From: Spongospora subterranea
Taxonomy: Eukaryota; Endomyxa; Phytomyxea; Plasmodiophorida; Plasmodiophoridae
DNA: 42,267 nucleotides
Direction of reading: 5' to 3'
Assembly (NCBI GenBank): GCA_900404475.1
Contig: OUQQ01000158.1
Coordinates: 1 to 42,267, forward strand
Below the pieces are notes generated by a model. That model did no database searches. It saw only the letters and a list, made by a program, of their open reading frames with translations, and was not told the origin of the DNA. Of this stretch, positions 40,401 to 42,267 are shown piece after piece. The position numbers were made by a program, and so were the translations under genes. Position 1 is the first letter of the stretch. Each line of letters opens with the position of its first letter.

Positions 40401-42267
40401 TCAACAGCACCGAGTACGTTTTGCTCTGACGCATTGCGAGAACGAATAGTTTGCACCATGAATTCAGCGGTTTTTGAACGGAAATGTGGCCACCCATCAC
40501 AGCTATGAGAAAGAAGATTTGAAGCACGGCTGCGTACGGTAGAATAATCAACAACCGCTAAAGTTTGAAGTAATTCAAAAAGTTCCACTACTTTGGAGGT
40601 AACTGGAATAAACTGTCTACCAATTCGCATCTGAAACTGAAGGTTGGCAAGCAAACTGATAAAGACTCCGAGAAATTACCCGCTGCAAATAAAAAACGAA
40701 CGATTGTTCAACCAACAATGGCCTTAGAACACAGCGTCGACCCGACGCAAACTCTTGAAGAGATCGGATAGCAAGCTTATTGGTAGATGCAACTTGCTCA
40801 ATGGATTTTTCAGGAACGCCAACAGCTAAGCAATGTCAAATTGAATTCACAAAGTAAGACATGCATACCGTTGAATAGCAAATCGCAAATCGAAATTATA
40901 ACAATCCAAAGCTCAGGTTTCAGAAGAGCCCCTCCAGATTTCTCAAGCTCAGTTACACTTTTGGAAAACAATAATACAGAATTCAAAAGCCATTCACGGA
41001 GACACTTCCCATCAAACTATGATGACAAACAGCGTCAAAAAAGGGCCTGGAAATTGCACATTTGTAGTCACCTTAACCGATGACGAACTGGCAAGATCTG
41101 AAAACTGGTTAGTATTTAAGACACTCGACGGAAGAATGCTTTTCCCTGGGAACAGAACATGAGCCCAAAGTTATTGGAAAACAGGCGAACCAATTACCTT
41201 CAAAGTTTCCTGCCACTGATAGACACCCTTCAAAAACTGCACGAACATTCATCCACTGATTCAAAACAGACTCCACCGGGGTTTGCTGAGAGATTGAGAG
41301 GAAAGGAACAGCTTGTCCAATAACCCTTTGTACGAGCTGCTCAGCTGCAAAGATCTCATTCGCTTGAGGGATGTGCCAATCAATTGCACGATTCTCGGCT
41401 GCAATTTTTCAGTGACCGGTGTTGCCAAATAGCTGCGTACGTACGTTGCCCCTGGACTGAGAAGTTGGAAAACGTGCCCCAGAAACGCCAATGCTCCCAT
41501 TTAGAAGACGACGATAAGTAAGGAGGAAACGGCCTAAACCTACAAAAAGCATTACAACAAATGTATTTTTCCGACAAACCAACCGACTCTGTTGCGTATG
41601 TTTCTGTTAACGCTTTCAAAGTGTTACGCACAAGCTTCCTTCCCATTTTTCTGACGTTCTTGCTTTTATGAGTCAATACTGCAGTGACCACGACGGATAT
41701 GCTGGCAACTTGTGAAGCAAGTTGCTCTCCACCACATTCCCGAATACAACTGGCTGCTAGATATAAAAACCATTCTGACTCTTGATTAGCAAACGCTTCA
41801 ATAGATGCCTTGACAGCGGCGAACTCGTTGCCTGATAGAACATGTTGATCAGCCAGCACTATGTCAATCGTTATCCAACATACTGGGACCGCAAATTCGG
41901 TGGAGTAAAGGTTGGAAAACATGTTCTATAGTTTGACTGGGTTGCCCAAGAGCAGCAACACGAAGAAGAACTCCAAAATATTTTCGAGAGCTCAACTGGG
42001 TGTTTTCGGACAAAAACTGCACAATATATTTGACGCAAGCTAAGTGGGTTGGCTGGCTAAGACTACAAAAAAAAGGTCGGCACGTCCTATATATAACGCG
42101 GATAAGTCCAGTATCCCTTCCTATAATCCAATTAGAACGACGAAGTCAAGGGAAAACCCAAAGGAGTAAGATACCATTAGACTTTTCGAACGCGTCCAGG
42201 TGTTTAAGCATGTCGCACACCTTTGCAACAAACGCCAAACTCCATCTAACCACCAATCAACCAATGA
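37446..42267 (-). CDS. BLM10: Proteasome activator Blm10/PSME4 (5' end outside window)
   Basis: A giant HEAT-repeat protein that caps the 20S proteasome and opens its gate. The C-terminus is clear: HAALLALSALIRSEPYRIPE, WMPMTLAFCAPLVYDPAPIG, then, after an intron of roughly 50 nt, FTEFMRTHQDTWHIDQEKFS and the final SYFA, stopping at 37446. Upstream blocks also fit: RFLHHLVRNDIQPSSGLVNY, DYSTVRSRASNLL and NVRKMGRKLVRNTLKALTET. Helical sequence continues to the window edge (about 41930-42060), so the N-terminal third is missing. Exons are many and were not all resolved. Family proteins end in Tyr-Tyr-Ala; here the penultimate residue is Phe. Confidence 0.92.

Overview
This is nuclear DNA of an intron-rich eukaryote with a compact genome. 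Nearly all recognisable genes are split by GT..AG introns of about 46-70 nt. Several neighbouring genes lie within 60-150 bp of each other, in both orientations. The gene set suggests an organism that swims (SPAG16/PF20, an axonemal central-pair protein) and binds chitin (a CBM18-like, probably GPI-anchored protein). It also has an ADP1-type ABCG transporter, a Blm10/PSME4 proteasome activator, mitochondrial genes, a gamma-secretase subunit (APH-1) and AP-4/Golgi trafficking factors (tepsin, MON2). A zoosporic early-diverging fungus (chytrid-like) or close relative fits best. That is inference from gene content; I cannot name a species.

Layout: 1-3.5 kb holds weakly coding-like sequence, with a 157-bp tandem duplication and pieces of a possible multi-pass membrane protein. 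3.77-6.74 kb holds APH-1 (+) and tepsin (-), ending tail to tail 56 bp apart. 7.0-8.1 kb is mobile-element debris around an N. 8.1-11.2 kb is an ABCG transporter with an EGF-like ectodomain (-). 12.0-13.5 kb holds ATP synthase subunit f and a MED4-like Mediator subunit (+). 13.9-17.2 kb is a 16-exon beta-mannosidase (-), and 17.6-23.4 kb is MON2 (-).

24.2-30.6 kb is an accessory block. Two diverged copies of an approximately 2.9-kb unit each encode a predicted secreted protein made of a signal peptide, 15-18 acidic octapeptide repeats (24-bp periodicity) and ankyrin repeats. Between them lies a broken copy of the 3' end of the TMEM242-like gene found 6 kb downstream. Copy A carries a frameshift in its last ankyrin repeat.

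30.5-37.1 kb returns to dense housekeeping content: a small unknown gene head to head with SPAG16, the TMEM242-like gene, a chromodomain/coiled-coil protein, the mitochondrial pyruvate carrier MPC2 and the CBM18-like surface protein. The last is interrupted by an assembly-style 228-bp duplication around an N. 37.4 kb to the window end is Blm10/PSME4 (-), whose 5' part lies outside the window.

Genes by theme: mitochondrial energy (subunit f, MPC2, probably the TMEM242-like protein), membrane traffic (tepsin, MON2), proteolysis (Blm10, APH-1), transcription and chromatin (MED4, chromodomain protein), cell surface (ABCG, CBM18-like protein, secreted ankyrin proteins), flagellum (SPAG16). They look like unlinked eukaryotic neighbours, not an operon. 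The tandem secreted ankyrin locus is the most novel-looking element. Exon coordinates were derived by hand from splice signals, reading frame and family alignment from memory.
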